The position numbers and the translations under genes were made by a program. From Natribaculum luteum (lineage in GTDB: Archaea > Halobacteriota > Halobacteria > Halobacteriales > Natrialbaceae): DNA of 64,000 nt. The notes beneath the pieces were generated by a model that did not search any database, was not told the origin of the DNA, and worked only from the letters and a program-made list of their open reading frames with translations. Shown piece by piece: positions 34,943-43,575 of the stretch; the first letter of the stretch is position 1, and each line of letters begins with the position of its first letter. The stretch is taken from assembly GCF_023008545.1 (NCBI RefSeq), contig NZ_CP095398.1, forward strand, positions 62,001 through 126,000. Direction: 5' to 3'.

Positions 34943-36490
34943 CTACAGCGGGACGTTTCCGTGATCTTTCGGCGGCCCCTCGACGCGCTTTCGCTCGAGT
35001 AACTCGAGGTCGTCGATCAGCCGTCGTCTCGTGTCCCTGGGTTCGATGACGTCGTCGATGTAGCCGCGTTTCGCCGGCTTGTAGGGGTTCGTAAACTCCT
35101 CTCGATACTCGTCGATCAACTGCTCCCGACGTGCCTCGGTATCGTCAGCCTCTGTGAGTTCCTTGCGATAGAGGATGTTCACGGCACCTCGGGGACCCAT
35201 CACCGCCATCTCGGCGTTCGGCCAGGCGTAGTTGACGTCGGCCTCGAGTTCCTTCGAGGCCATGACGATGTAGGCGCCGCCGTAGGCTTTCCGCGTGATC
35301 ACCGTCAAAAGCGGTACCGTCGCTTCGGCGTAGGCGTAGATGAGTTTCGCGCCGTGTCGAATGATACCGTTGTGCTCCTGATCGGTGCCGGGCATGAATC
35401 CGGGCACGTCGACGAGCGTCACGATCGGAACGTTGAACGAATCACACGTCCGGACGAACCGTGCGGCCTTCTGTGAGGCGTCGATGTCGAGCGTTCCGGC
35501 GTTGACGCGTGGCTGGTTGGCGACGATACCGACCGAGCGGCCGTCCATGCGGGCAAAGCCAACGACGACGTTGCGCGCGTAGCCCTCGTGGACCTCGTAG
35601 AACGAGCCCTCGTCGACCAGTTCGTCGACGACGTTGGTGACGTCGTACGGCTTTTTGGGCTCCCGGGGAACGATGTCGCCGACGTGTGAGTCTCGAGTCG
35701 GGTCGTCCCACGGCTCGACCCGCGGTGGATCTTCCAGATTGTTCTGTGGAAGATACGAAAGCAGTGCCCGGATGGAGTCGAGCGTCTCCTCTTCGGTGTC
35801 GCAAGCCACGTGTGCGACGCCGGACGTGTCAGCGTGCGTCCGTGCCCCGCCGAGTTCGTTCATCGTCACCTGTTCGCCGGTGACCGTCTCGATCACGTCC
35901 GGGCCGGTGATGAACGCGTGTGACGTGTCCGTCACCATGAACGTAAAGTCGGTGAGCGCCGGCGAGTAGGTTGCACCGCCGGCACACGGTCCCATGATCG
36001 CCGAGATCTGGGGTACCAGCCCGGAGGCGTCGGTGTTTCGTTTGAAGATGCGTGCGAAACCGACGAGCGAGGTGACGCCCTCCTGGATGCGGGCACCGCC
36101 CGAGTCGTTCAACCCCACGATCGGAACGCCAGCGTTTACGGCCTGATCCATCGCTTTCGTGATCTTGTCGGCGACGACCTCGCTAACGGAGCCGCCGAGC
36201 ACGGTGAAATCGTGGGCGAAGACGAACAGTTTCCGTCCGTCGACCTCGCCGTATCCGGCGACGACCGCGTCTCCGGGGAAGCGCTTCTCGTCGATGCCGA
36301 AGTTCGTCGAGCGGTGTTCGACGAACGTATCTAGCTCGTTGAACGTGTCGTCGTCGAGGAAGTGCTCGATCCGCTCGCGAGCAGTCATCTTCCCCTTCTC
36401 GTGTTGGGCGTCGATGCGGTCCTCGCCGCCGCCCCTGTGGGCCTCCTCGCGGCGCTCCCGCAGTTCCTCGATCGGATCGTCCTCGGTCAT
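34943..36490 (-). CDS. acyl-CoA carboxylase carboxyltransferase (beta) subunit
   Basis: The protein is 515 residues with the two-half crotonase-like carboxyltransferase fold. N-half motifs are RIEHFLDDDTFNELD, AHDFTVLGGSVSEV, LNDSGGARIQEG and GPCAGGATYSPALTDF. C-half motifs are VDVPGFMPGTDQEHNGIIRHGAKLIYAYAEATVP and TRKAYGGAYIVMASKEL. It transfers carboxyl from carboxybiotin to acetyl- or propionyl-CoA and needs a biotin carboxylase/BCCP partner, which is not intact in this window (see 43310). Next to propionyl-CoA synthase, propionyl-CoA carboxylation to methylmalonyl-CoA is likely. Its start codon is preceded by a 44-codon frame that overlaps it by ATGA. Confidence 0.94.
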   Translation of the reverse strand: MTEDDPIEELRERREEAHRGGGEDRIDAQHEKGKMTARERIEHFLDDDTFNELDTFVEHRSTNFGIDEKRFPGDAVVAGYGEVDGRKLFVFAHDFTVLGGSVSEVVADKITKAMDQAVNAGVPIVGLNDSGGARIQEGVTSLVGFARIFKRNTDASGLVPQISAIMGPCAGGATYSPALTDFTFMVTDTSHAFITGPDVIETVTGEQVTMNELGGARTHADTSGVAHVACDTEEETLDSIRALLSYLPQNNLEDPPRVEPWDDPTRDSHVGDIVPREPKKPYDVTNVVDELVDEGSFYEVHEGYARNVVVGFARMDGRSVGIVANQPRVNAGTLDIDASQKAARFVRTCDSFNVPIVTLVDVPGFMPGTDQEHNGIIRHGAKLIYAYAEATVPLLTVITRKAYGGAYIVMASKELEADVNYAWPNAEMAVMGPRGAVNILYRKELTEADDTEARREQLIDEYREEFTNPYKPAKRGYIDDVIEPRDTRRRLIDDLELLERKRVEGPPKDHGNVPL

Positions 36491-36812
36491 CGTCGCTCAC
36501 CTCGAGGTCCCCGTCGACGGCGATCGCCGTCGTCGCTCGTTCGATCGCCGCCACGCCGCGGAGGGCGTAGCGAGGCTGTCGGTTCCACAGTAACGGCCGT
36601 TTCGGTCGTATCGTCGGTCATGGATTGCTATCTGAGGTCTCGGCAGGCGCAGTAGTCGTTAGTGGTCGGTTCGGCTGATTCGGCACGCACTTCGGAGTGA
36701 ACGGCCGACGAGTTTCGGTTCGATCACGTCCGTTAGTGGCACCCCATCCATAATGAATGTTAATGGTAGAATTCACCTGAACGGTGGCGTCGCGCTCGGA
36801 CCGGCCCGTGCG
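36491..36812. other. intergenic region with a possible 44-codon leader frame
   Basis: A frame on the minus strand (36621 to 36487) encodes MTDDTTETAVTVEPTASLRP plus an Arg-rich tail and ends with ATGA overlapping the carboxylase start. It lacks similarity to any subunit I recognise. The rest is A/T-richer (36740-36775), likely carrying promoters. Confidence 0.35.
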
Positions 36813-37226
36813 TCAGCAACACCAGCTCGTACTACACCACCGGAATGCGAGCACGCGCTCGCCGGTCGTCTCCGAGGAGACCACGTCGGGTTCGACCGTC
36901 ATCCCGATCTCGACGTCGTCGGCGTCGCGTTCGACGACAAGCCCGGTGAACCGGACCGGACCGAAGTCCGCGATCGCTACCACGTACGGTGCATCGTCTT
37001 CGAACGTCGGTGTCGACACGCTAGTAACGGTAAACGTCTCGAGGGTGCCAGTCGCCGGCAGCGGAGCCGGTTCTACGTCTGCCGACCCACACGCTGGACA
37101 AACGTGCCGTGGCGGCAGGAAGCCGTGTTCTTCGGAACACGTGAGATAGTACGGTTCGCCGTTCTCGATAGCGTCGAGCCAGTCGTCGAACCCGTCGTCT
37201 CTGACGTGATCGCGCTGTTCGCTCAT
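36813..37226 (-). CDS. OB-fold/zinc-ribbon protein (DUF35 type), thiolase partner
   Basis: This 137-residue protein has an N-terminal rubredoxin-like zinc ribbon (YYLTCSEEHGFLPPRHVCPACGS, two Cys sets) and a C-terminal OB-fold with TGTLETFTVTSVSTPTF and VVAIADFGPVRFTGLV. These proteins pair with SCP2-type thiolases and are usually encoded directly after them, as here (thiolase gene is 55 bp upstream). They form acyltransferase complexes acting on acyl-CoAs. The start at 37226 is preceded by GGAGGTGG. The last residues RWCSTSWCC contain an unusual Cys cluster. Confidence 0.88.
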   Translation of the reverse strand: MSEQRDHVRDDGFDDWLDAIENGEPYYLTCSEEHGFLPPRHVCPACGSADVEPAPLPATGTLETFTVTSVSTPTFEDDAPYVVAIADFGPVRFTGLVVERDADDVEIGMTVEPDVVSSETTGERVLAFRWCSTSWCC

Positions 37227-37281
37227 GCGACCACCTCCGGAGCAGGGCTCCGGCGTACCCGCATTCGCTCGCAACGCTCGC

Positions 37282-38448
37282 TCATGCGACCACCTCCAGC
37301 ACGTGAACGATCGCGGTAGCGACGGTTCCACCCGCGTTGTGCGTCAGCGCCGTCGTGGCGTCCTCGACGTACTCGCTGTTTGGGTGGTCTCCCCGCAGGA
37401 GGGCAGCGATTTCTGCGATCTGTGCCGTTCCCGTCGCACCCACGGGATGACCCTTCGCTTTGAGCCCACCCGAGAGGTTGACCGGCCGGTCACCGTCTAT
37501 CGTCGTCCGGCCGTCGCGTGCAGCCGAGATCCCCTCACCGATCGGCTCGAGGTCGAGCGCTTCGATCGCGAGGACCTCTGCGATCGTAAAGCAGTCGTGG
37601 ACTTCCGCGACGTCGACCTCGTCCGCCGAGATGCCGGCATCGTCGTAGGCCCGTTCGCCCGCCCGTCGTGTGGCAGGAGAGCGCGCGAGAAACTCCCGAT
37701 CGTGTAACGCGAGTCGATCGCCGCCCTGTCCGGTGCCGGTGATCGCGACCGACGCATCGAGGTCGTGTTCCTCGGCGTAGGACTCGCTCGTGAGTACGAG
37801 CGCGGCCGCACCGTCCGAGATCGGACAGGAGTCGTACAGACCCAGCGGCGAGGAGATCTGTGGCGCCTCGAGGACGTCCGAAACGGCGATCGCCTGCTGG
37901 TGGTGAGCGCGCTCGTTCGAGAGCGCGTGTTCGTGATTTTTCACCGCGACGTGGGCGAGTGCTTCCCGACTGCCGCCGTAGGTATCGAAGTACGCTCGAG
38001 CCATCAGGGCGTACGCACCGGGGAACGTTACGCCAGCGCGCACTTCCCAGAGATCGTCCGCCGCCGTTGCGAGTGCCTCCGTCGCGTCGCCCGTCGTCAG
38101 GTTCGTCATTCGTTCGGCACCGCCGACCAGCAACACGTCGGATTCACCGCTTCGGATCCGTTTGACAGCCTCTCGAACGGGAGCGCTTCCCGAGGCGCAC
38201 GCCGCCTCGTATCTCGCTGCCGGTGCCTGTACGCCCGCAGCCTCCGCCATCAGCGGTCCTTGATGTCCCTGTCGTTCCGACAACTCTCCCAGGAAGTTGC
38301 CGTAAAGCACTTCTTCGACGTCCGTCCGGGCAACGTCGGCGTCGTCGATCGCGCTAGCGCTCGCCTCTGCAAAGAGCTCTCGGGTCGTTCGCTCGGCATA
38401 CTCGCCGAACGGCGTGAGTCCAACACCAGCTACTCGTACCTCGCTCAT
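37282..38448 (-). CDS. thiolase family protein (SCP2-type acetyl-CoA acetyltransferase)
   Basis: This 388-residue thiolase starts MSEVRVAGVGLTPFGEYAERT. The nucleophile Cys lies in YEAACASGSAP (about residue 89), followed by GLYDSCPISDGAAALVL, VAEVHDCFTIAE and the catalytic His in LKAKGHPVGATGT. The usual C-terminal CxG is replaced by HNAGGTVAT, as in SCP2/lipid-transfer-type thiolases. It condenses or cleaves acyl-CoAs with help of the adjacent OB-fold protein. The ATG at 38448 is chosen because upstream in-frame codons are unrelated. A palindrome in the upstream region could be its operator. Confidence 0.9.
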   Translation of the reverse strand: MSEVRVAGVGLTPFGEYAERTTRELFAEASASAIDDADVARTDVEEVLYGNFLGELSERQGHQGPLMAEAAGVQAPAARYEAACASGSAPVREAVKRIRSGESDVLLVGGAERMTNLTTGDATEALATAADDLWEVRAGVTFPGAYALMARAYFDTYGGSREALAHVAVKNHEHALSNERAHHQQAIAVSDVLEAPQISSPLGLYDSCPISDGAAALVLTSESYAEEHDLDASVAITGTGQGGDRLALHDREFLARSPATRRAGERAYDDAGISADEVDVAEVHDCFTIAEVLAIEALDLEPIGEGISAARDGRTTIDGDRPVNLSGGLKAKGHPVGATGTAQIAEIAALLRGDHPNSEYVEDATTALTHNAGGTVATAIVHVLEVVA

Positions 38449-38517
38449 AGTCGGACTCTGGACAACCTCCGTGTTATACCTCGTGGTTGCATCTCCATTA
38501 ACTGTACTTGCCTGTAT

Positions 38518-38534
38518 TGATGATACAATCATCA
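38518..38534. promoter_or_regulatory. palindromic candidate operator between thiolase and NuoF-like genes
   Basis: TGATGAT-ACA-ATCATCA is a perfect 7-bp inverted repeat with a 3-bp spacer in the divergent promoter region. It is 70 bp from each start codon. Suitable for a dimeric repressor; no protein assigned. Confidence 0.45.
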
Positions 38535-38602
38535 TTAAGGATTACCGACGATACCCCAATTAGCTTTTTAACGCTGGCTGTCGGCAATTGTGGAGAACAG
38601 GT

Positions 38603-39721
38603 ATGCAGAACGTCGAACAGACAACACTGACCGAATCAGCCGACTCGCCCGAATCGGACGAGATCGCGGAGTCGGTCCGGAACGCAGGTATCAGCGGCGC
38701 TGGCGGAGCCGGGTTCCCATCGTACGTGAAGTGGGAAGCGCTGGACGACGTCCAGTACCTGATGGTGAACCATCAGGAGAGCGAGCCCAACTTCTACGGA
38801 GACAAGTGGTTGCTTCAGAACCGAGCCGAGAAGCTGGCAACGTTCCTCGAGGCACTCCAGGAGCAATTCGTCGATGCCGTCGTCGTCGGGGCGAAAGCGA
38901 AGGATCGAGACGCGTGGATGACCGAGTTCGAGGCGACGACGAACGCGACGACGTACGGCCCGGACGAACTTCCGATCGACGTCGAGCAGGAATCCGGCAT
39001 CGTAATCGCGTACACGGACGACAAATTCCAGTACGGGATGGAGCAGGTACTGCTTCCCACGACGACGGGGACGACGGTCGGCGGCGATAACGTGCCAACC
39101 GACCACGGCTGGATCGTCCACAATACCGAGTCTCTGTACAACGTGTCTCGAGCCCTCGTGGACGACGATCCGGTCACTCACAAACTCGTTCACGTCGGGA
39201 TCGACGTGCCCCAACACCGGTTCCTTCTGGCCCCCATCGGGACTCCAGCGTCGACGTTACTCGAGGCGGCGGGGACGTCGCTCGAGGAGGCCAGCGCCGA
39301 CAAGGTAGCGCTCGAGGGTGGACCGGGGTGGTGTTTCGAGAACGATGACGATCTCGACGAATTCTCCGTGACCAAAGCGACGAACGGCCTGTTGCTGGCA
39401 AACCCCGAGACCGTCGAAGCGAACAAACGCGGCGAGGATCGCGTCGACCTCCTCGGCGTCGACGACTGGGACGAGCGGCGACACGAGACAGAACCGTCGA
39501 CGGTCCGCCCCGATCGCGTCCGAATCCCGCTGATCACCAATCCGGCGTACGAGGGGCTCGTCCGGCCGAGCACGCCGATCGTTCGGGAAGGCGAGTCCGT
39601 CTCGGTCGGCGAGCGGATCGCGGATCCGACCGCCAACGGTATCAGCATCGCACAGCACGCGTCGATAGACGGGACGGTAACGGACGTGACCGAGACCGAG
39701 ATCGTAATCGAACGCGAGTAA
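38603..39721 (+). CDS. RnfC/NuoF-like flavoprotein fragment protein (SLBB and barrel-sandwich type)
   Basis: This 372-residue protein opens its core with GISGAGGAGFPSYVKWEAL, the flavin-binding glycine motif of NuoF, RnfC and PduS. LMVNHQESEPNFYGDKWLL follows in place of the usual NGDEGEP-type motif. The C-terminal 60 residues resemble a barrel-sandwich (lipoyl-like) domain (VREGESVSVGERIADP, GTVTDVTETEIVIERE). No CxxCxxC iron-sulfur motif is present, only one Cys (GPGWC). It may bind FMN and pass electrons to an unknown partner, for example a cobalamin reductase role for the mutase. It is divergent from the thiolase gene and followed by a small unknown gene. Confidence 0.72.
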   Translation: MQNVEQTTLTESADSPESDEIAESVRNAGISGAGGAGFPSYVKWEALDDVQYLMVNHQESEPNFYGDKWLLQNRAEKLATFLEALQEQFVDAVVVGAKAKDRDAWMTEFEATTNATTYGPDELPIDVEQESGIVIAYTDDKFQYGMEQVLLPTTTGTTVGGDNVPTDHGWIVHNTESLYNVSRALVDDDPVTHKLVHVGIDVPQHRFLLAPIGTPASTLLEAAGTSLEEASADKVALEGGPGWCFENDDDLDEFSVTKATNGLLLANPETVEANKRGEDRVDLLGVDDWDERRHETEPSTVRPDRVRIPLITNPAYEGLVRPSTPIVREGESVSVGERIADPTANGISIAQHASIDGTVTDVTETEIVIERE

Positions 39722-39769
39722 CGGCACGGACGCGCGAAAACAGCACGACGAAACCACCACACGACACGT

Positions 39770-40237
39770 ATGAAACGAAACTCAGAGGTAGACTTCGGGC
39801 ACGAGTCCCGAAGCATACCAGCGATTCCACACAGCGAACACGCGGACGTGATCGACTCCTCGGAGATTGCCGGAGACGACCAGCCACGAGCGCTGGCCGC
39901 TATCATCGACGGACTCCGGACCGCCGGCGCCGAACGAATCGGTATCGTCGTCGAAGACGAGTCCGGCCACCAGTACCTCGAGAACGGCGAACTCCTGCTC
40001 GAGGTCAAGACGATTTACGATCACTGGGGTATGGAAGAACGGCTTCGTCGGCGGTTGGAGGCCGTCGGCGACACGGTCCGATGGAACGGCCGGGTGTACG
40101 ACTTCGACGCGCGAGTCGGCCCCGAAACCGTCGCCACCGATTCGTTGATCCTGTACGGCCGCTTTCGTGACCATCGAGGCAACACACGAACGGAAGGCAG
40201 CGTCGACGTCACACGACGTGACGAGACGCCGTCCTGA
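39770..40237 (+). CDS. conserved small protein of unknown function
   Basis: This 155-residue acidic protein has a mixed alpha/beta prediction. A central section has ALAAIIDGLRTAGAERIGIVVEDESG, then LLEVKTIYDHWGMEERLRRRLEA. No motif known to me. It is 48 bp behind the NuoF-like gene in the same orientation and ahead of a terminator-like hairpin, so the two probably share a transcript and a task. No membrane segment. Confidence 0.65.
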   Translation: MKRNSEVDFGHESRSIPAIPHSEHADVIDSSEIAGDDQPRALAAIIDGLRTAGAERIGIVVEDESGHQYLENGELLLEVKTIYDHWGMEERLRRRLEAVGDTVRWNGRVYDFDARVGPETVATDSLILYGRFRDHRGNTRTEGSVDVTRRDETPS

Positions 40238-40250
40238 CATCGTCCCACGG

Positions 40251-40269
40251 CGAAAGCCTACGGCTTTCG
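40251..40269. terminator. terminator-like hairpin
   Basis: CGAAAGCC-TAC-GGCTTTCG is a perfect 8-bp stem followed by TCTCG, 13 bp past the stop of the small unknown gene. Confidence 0.5.
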
Positions 40270-40361
40270 TCTCGAGGGTAACACTGAACGAGCGTGTAAA
40301 GACGATCGCGTCGTCCGATAGGCGGCGGAGAGACTAAGGACGAGCAGGGTGACGTCATGCT

Positions 40362-41405
40362 ATGGAGCGGCGTAAAGTGCAGCAACTCGGAGGATCGACG
40401 CTGGCAGTAAGTCTGCCGCGGGAGTGGGTCGAGGAGAACGGCGTCGAAAAAGGCGACGAGGTGTACATCCCGGTCAACCGCGGTAGCCTGCGCGTGGTCG
40501 CCAAGTCAGGACTACAGGATCAGACGACGGCAACGATTCACGCGAAGGACCTCGGCGAGGACGCCGTCGAGCGTGCGATCATCGCACAGTACGTCCTCGG
40601 CCAGCGGACGATCCAGATCACCCACACAGACGGTACGCTCACGGACGGCCACATCAACGGCGTCTACAATGCCGAATCACAGCTCATGGGGCTCGGGATC
40701 GTCGAAGAGGCGACCGACAACATCGTCGTCCGCTGCTCGGTCGACCCTGCCGACTTCACCCTCGGTGAGTTACTCGAGCATCTCGAATCCATCGGGCGGG
40801 CGATGCGCGACGACGCGATGAAGGCGCTCGCGTACAGCAACGCGGACCTGGTCCAGAACGTAGCCAGCCGGGAGCGCCAGGCGAACCGCATCTTCGTGCT
40901 CCTGTTGCGACTTATCTACACCGGATACCAGAACCCGCTCGTTGCTCAGAAAATCTGCCTCGAGGACGACCTTTCACTGATCGCCTATCGCTCGCTCGCC
41001 AAAAACCTCGAGCTCACTGCGGACAGTTCCCAGGGTCTCGCCGAAATCGCCGTCGAGATAGACCAGCGTGGGGTCGACATCGACCAGGCTACGATGCGAG
41101 AGATCCATCGCCTGGTCGACCGAATCGACGAGATCGCAACGGAAAGCGTTACAGCGGCCATCGAGCGTGATTACGACCTCGCGATGACGCCGCGCGAACG
41201 CTTCGAAACGATCATGGACCACAAAAACGCGATCCTCGAGGACCTCGAGGGAACGAACGCAGAGGCGGTCGCTTACGCTCGAGATGTACTCGTTCGATTG
41301 CGGCAGATCGCCGAGTATTCGCTCCGAAACGCCGAGATCGCTGCGAATCTCGCGATGGTCAGCGACTCCAGGTACGTCTCGATCGGCGATCGAACTGACC
41401 CGTGA
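40362..41405 (+). CDS. AbrB/PhoU-domain phosphate uptake regulator
   Basis: The protein is 347 residues. The N-terminal 45 residues form a SpoVT/AbrB-type DNA-binding swapped hairpin (RKVQQLGGSTLAVSLPREWVEENGVEKGDEV). The remainder contains two PhoU helical repeats (for example LGELLEHLESIGRAMRDDAMKALA and MREIHRLVDRIDEIATESV). Haloarchaea use this fusion as a transcriptional regulator of phosphate transport. No phosphate transporter is adjacent. The gene is convergent with the acyl-CoA synthetase gene, with a 3-bp gap between stop codons. Confidence 0.92.
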   Translation: MERRKVQQLGGSTLAVSLPREWVEENGVEKGDEVYIPVNRGSLRVVAKSGLQDQTTATIHAKDLGEDAVERAIIAQYVLGQRTIQITHTDGTLTDGHINGVYNAESQLMGLGIVEEATDNIVVRCSVDPADFTLGELLEHLESIGRAMRDDAMKALAYSNADLVQNVASRERQANRIFVLLLRLIYTGYQNPLVAQKICLEDDLSLIAYRSLAKNLELTADSSQGLAEIAVEIDQRGVDIDQATMREIHRLVDRIDEIATESVTAAIERDYDLAMTPRERFETIMDHKNAILEDLEGTNAEAVAYARDVLVRLRQIAEYSLRNAEIAANLAMVSDSRYVSIGDRTDP

Positions 41406-41408
41406 CGG

Positions 41409-43046
41409 TCACTGCTCTCCGTACGTCGCCTGCTCTCGCTCCCTGAGTTCGACTCGACGAATCTTCCCGCTCGAGGTTTTCGGGAGGTCGTCGACGAACT
41501 CGACCCGACGAGGATACTTGTACGGTGCCGTCTCCGACTTCACGTGCTCCTGAATTGCTTCGACGAGGTTGTCGCTTTTCTCGTATCCCTCGGCGAGCAC
41601 GAGGTAGGCCTTGACGACGTTGCCGCGTTCCTCGTGGGGGCTGCCGACGGCTGCTGCTTCGGAGACAGCCGAGTGAGACACGAGGGCGTCTTCGACTTCG
41701 AACGGACCGATGCGGTAGCCCGACGAGATGATGACGTCGTCGGCCCGCCCTTCGAAGAAGAAGTAGCCGTCCTCGTCCCGCCGGGCGAGGTCGCCAGTGC
41801 GGTAGTACTCGCCACTGAACGTCCGCTCGTCCAGGTGGGGTTTCTCGTAGTAGCCGTCGAAGATCGCCGGGCAGTCGACGGGCGCGGCGATCTCGCCGAT
41901 CTCACCGACGTCGACCTCCTCCTCCGTCTCGGTGTCGATGATCGTCGTCTCACAACCGGGAAGCGGTTTTCCCATACTGCCGGGCTTGACGTCGATACCG
42001 GGATAGTTTCCGACGATCGCGGTGGTCTCCGTCTGTCCGTACGCTCCGCGCGGTGTCACGCCGAGGGCCTCCTCGAACGTCTCTATCGGTTCACGATTGA
42101 GCGGCTCGCCCGCCGACAGCGCGTCTGTAAGCGCGAGATCGTACTCGGAGAGGTCTTCCTGGGCCCACATCCGGTACTGCGTCGGGACTGCACAGAGTTT
42201 GGTCACTCCCTCCTGTTCCATCAACTCGAGGAACCGAACTGGTTCGAACTCGCCGTCGTAGATGAACTGCGTCGCCCCCGTCGTCAGGCCGACACCGACC
42301 GGACTCCAGAACCACTTGGCCCATCCGGTGCCGGTCGTCGCCCACAGCAGTTCGTCCTCGAGGTCGCCGTCACGCCGTATACCCCACCAGTAGGGGGCGT
42401 TGATCGATTCGAAACATCGCATCCACCGGTGTCGGTGCATCACGGGCTTTGGCCGTCCCGTCGTCCCGCTGGTGTAGTTGATCGACATCGGGTCCGCAGC
42501 ACCCAGCTCCGGCCCGTCGTGACTCGAGTCCTGTCCCTCGAGGAGGTCGGCGAACGACTTCCAGCCGTCCCGAGCGCCGTCGAGGACGATCGTCCGCTCG
42601 AGCGGCGTCTCCTCGAGGACCGGCTCGACCATGTCGGTCAACGATTCGTGAGCGACGATCGTCGTCGCATCGCAGTCGTTCGCCCGGAAGCGGATGTCCT
42701 TGGGCGCGAGCATCGACGAGCACGGGACGACCAGCCCGCCTCGTTTCAGTGTACCGAGCTGAACGGCAAAGGCGTCCGGATGACGTGGCAACAGGTGCAT
42801 CACGCGATCCCCCTTCCCGACGCCTAACTCGGCGAGTGCGTTCGCGAACCGGTTCATGTCTGTCCGGAGGTCGTCGTACGTTCGTTCAGCCCGTGAACCG
42901 TCCTCGTCGCGGAACCGAACTGCGGCTCTACCGCCGAACGACCTCGCATGTGATTCGATCGTATCGGTCAACGAGTAGTCCGTCGGCACGTCCCACTCGA
43001 AGTCCTCGAATCCCGTCTCGTAATCGCCAGCAGTGTCTGTCGACAT
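41409..43046 (-). CDS. AMP-dependent acyl-CoA synthetase
   Basis: This 545-residue ligase activates a carboxylic acid to acyl-AMP and then acyl-CoA. Motifs are the P-loop-like INYTSGTTGRPKPVMH, GAYGQTETT, YYRTGDLARRDEDGYFFFEGRADDVI, SGYRIGPFEVE and the C-terminal catalytic Lys in LPKTSSGKIRRVELR. The sequence resembles medium-chain or acetate/propionate-type ligases of haloarchaea. It could feed organic acids into the acyl-CoA genes of this region. The ATG at 43046 is supported by the typical family length. Confidence 0.93.
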   Translation of the reverse strand: MSTDTAGDYETGFEDFEWDVPTDYSLTDTIESHARSFGGRAAVRFRDEDGSRAERTYDDLRTDMNRFANALAELGVGKGDRVMHLLPRHPDAFAVQLGTLKRGGLVVPCSSMLAPKDIRFRANDCDATTIVAHESLTDMVEPVLEETPLERTIVLDGARDGWKSFADLLEGQDSSHDGPELGAADPMSINYTSGTTGRPKPVMHRHRWMRCFESINAPYWWGIRRDGDLEDELLWATTGTGWAKWFWSPVGVGLTTGATQFIYDGEFEPVRFLELMEQEGVTKLCAVPTQYRMWAQEDLSEYDLALTDALSAGEPLNREPIETFEEALGVTPRGAYGQTETTAIVGNYPGIDVKPGSMGKPLPGCETTIIDTETEEEVDVGEIGEIAAPVDCPAIFDGYYEKPHLDERTFSGEYYRTGDLARRDEDGYFFFEGRADDVIISSGYRIGPFEVEDALVSHSAVSEAAAVGSPHEERGNVVKAYLVLAEGYEKSDNLVEAIQEHVKSETAPYKYPRRVEFVDDLPKTSSGKIRRVELREREQATYGEQ

Positions 43047-43160
43047 GGCTCGTCCAGAACCATGTGAAGATCACACATAATTGTTGGCGTGGGTGTTCGA
43101 TACTGCCGCGGCCACTTGCCGGCTGTTTCCTCGCCATCCAAGCTAGAGTATCTGTGCATA

Positions 43161-43168
43161 CTTTTAAG
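43161..43168 (+). promoter_or_regulatory. TATA box for the small zinc-finger gene
   Basis: CTTTTAAG lies 27 nt ahead of the ATG at 43195, the right distance for a leaderless haloarchaeal transcript. Confidence 0.5.
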
Positions 43169-43194
43169 TGACAGAAAAGCCACTAGTGGTGTAG

Positions 43195-43299
43195 ATGTTC
43201 AGATTCGATTGCCCCCAGTGTGCGACGACCATCGCGAAAGCGGACGAACCGTACGTGTGCCCGGAGTGCGGGTACGCACCGCCACACGGGTCGGATTAG
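43195..43299 (+). CDS. 34-residue zinc-finger micro-protein
   Basis: The frame encodes [19 protein letters not shown], then [15 protein letters not shown]. Two CPxC knuckles separated by about 13 residues form a zinc-ribbon of the kind seen in haloarchaeal one-domain zinc-finger micro-proteins. The upstream TATA box at the proper spacing and the compact, motif-only content support it as a real gene. Several such proteins affect biofilm or stress phenotypes in other haloarchaea; nothing ties this one to a pathway. Its 3' end abuts a decayed biotin carboxylase remnant on the other strand. Confidence 0.72.
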   Translation: MFRFDCPQCATTIAKADEPYVCPECGYAPPHGSD

Positions 43300-43309
43300 C
43301 GTTCCGACG

Positions 43310-43565
<256 letters not shown>

Positions 43566-43575
43566 TCGAAATCGA

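Noticed and set aside
36487-36621. 44-codon frame overlapping the carboxylase start by ATGA
   Set aside because: The overlap is attractive, but the Arg-rich tail and lack of similarity do not support a real protein. Left as an observation in the intergenic entry.
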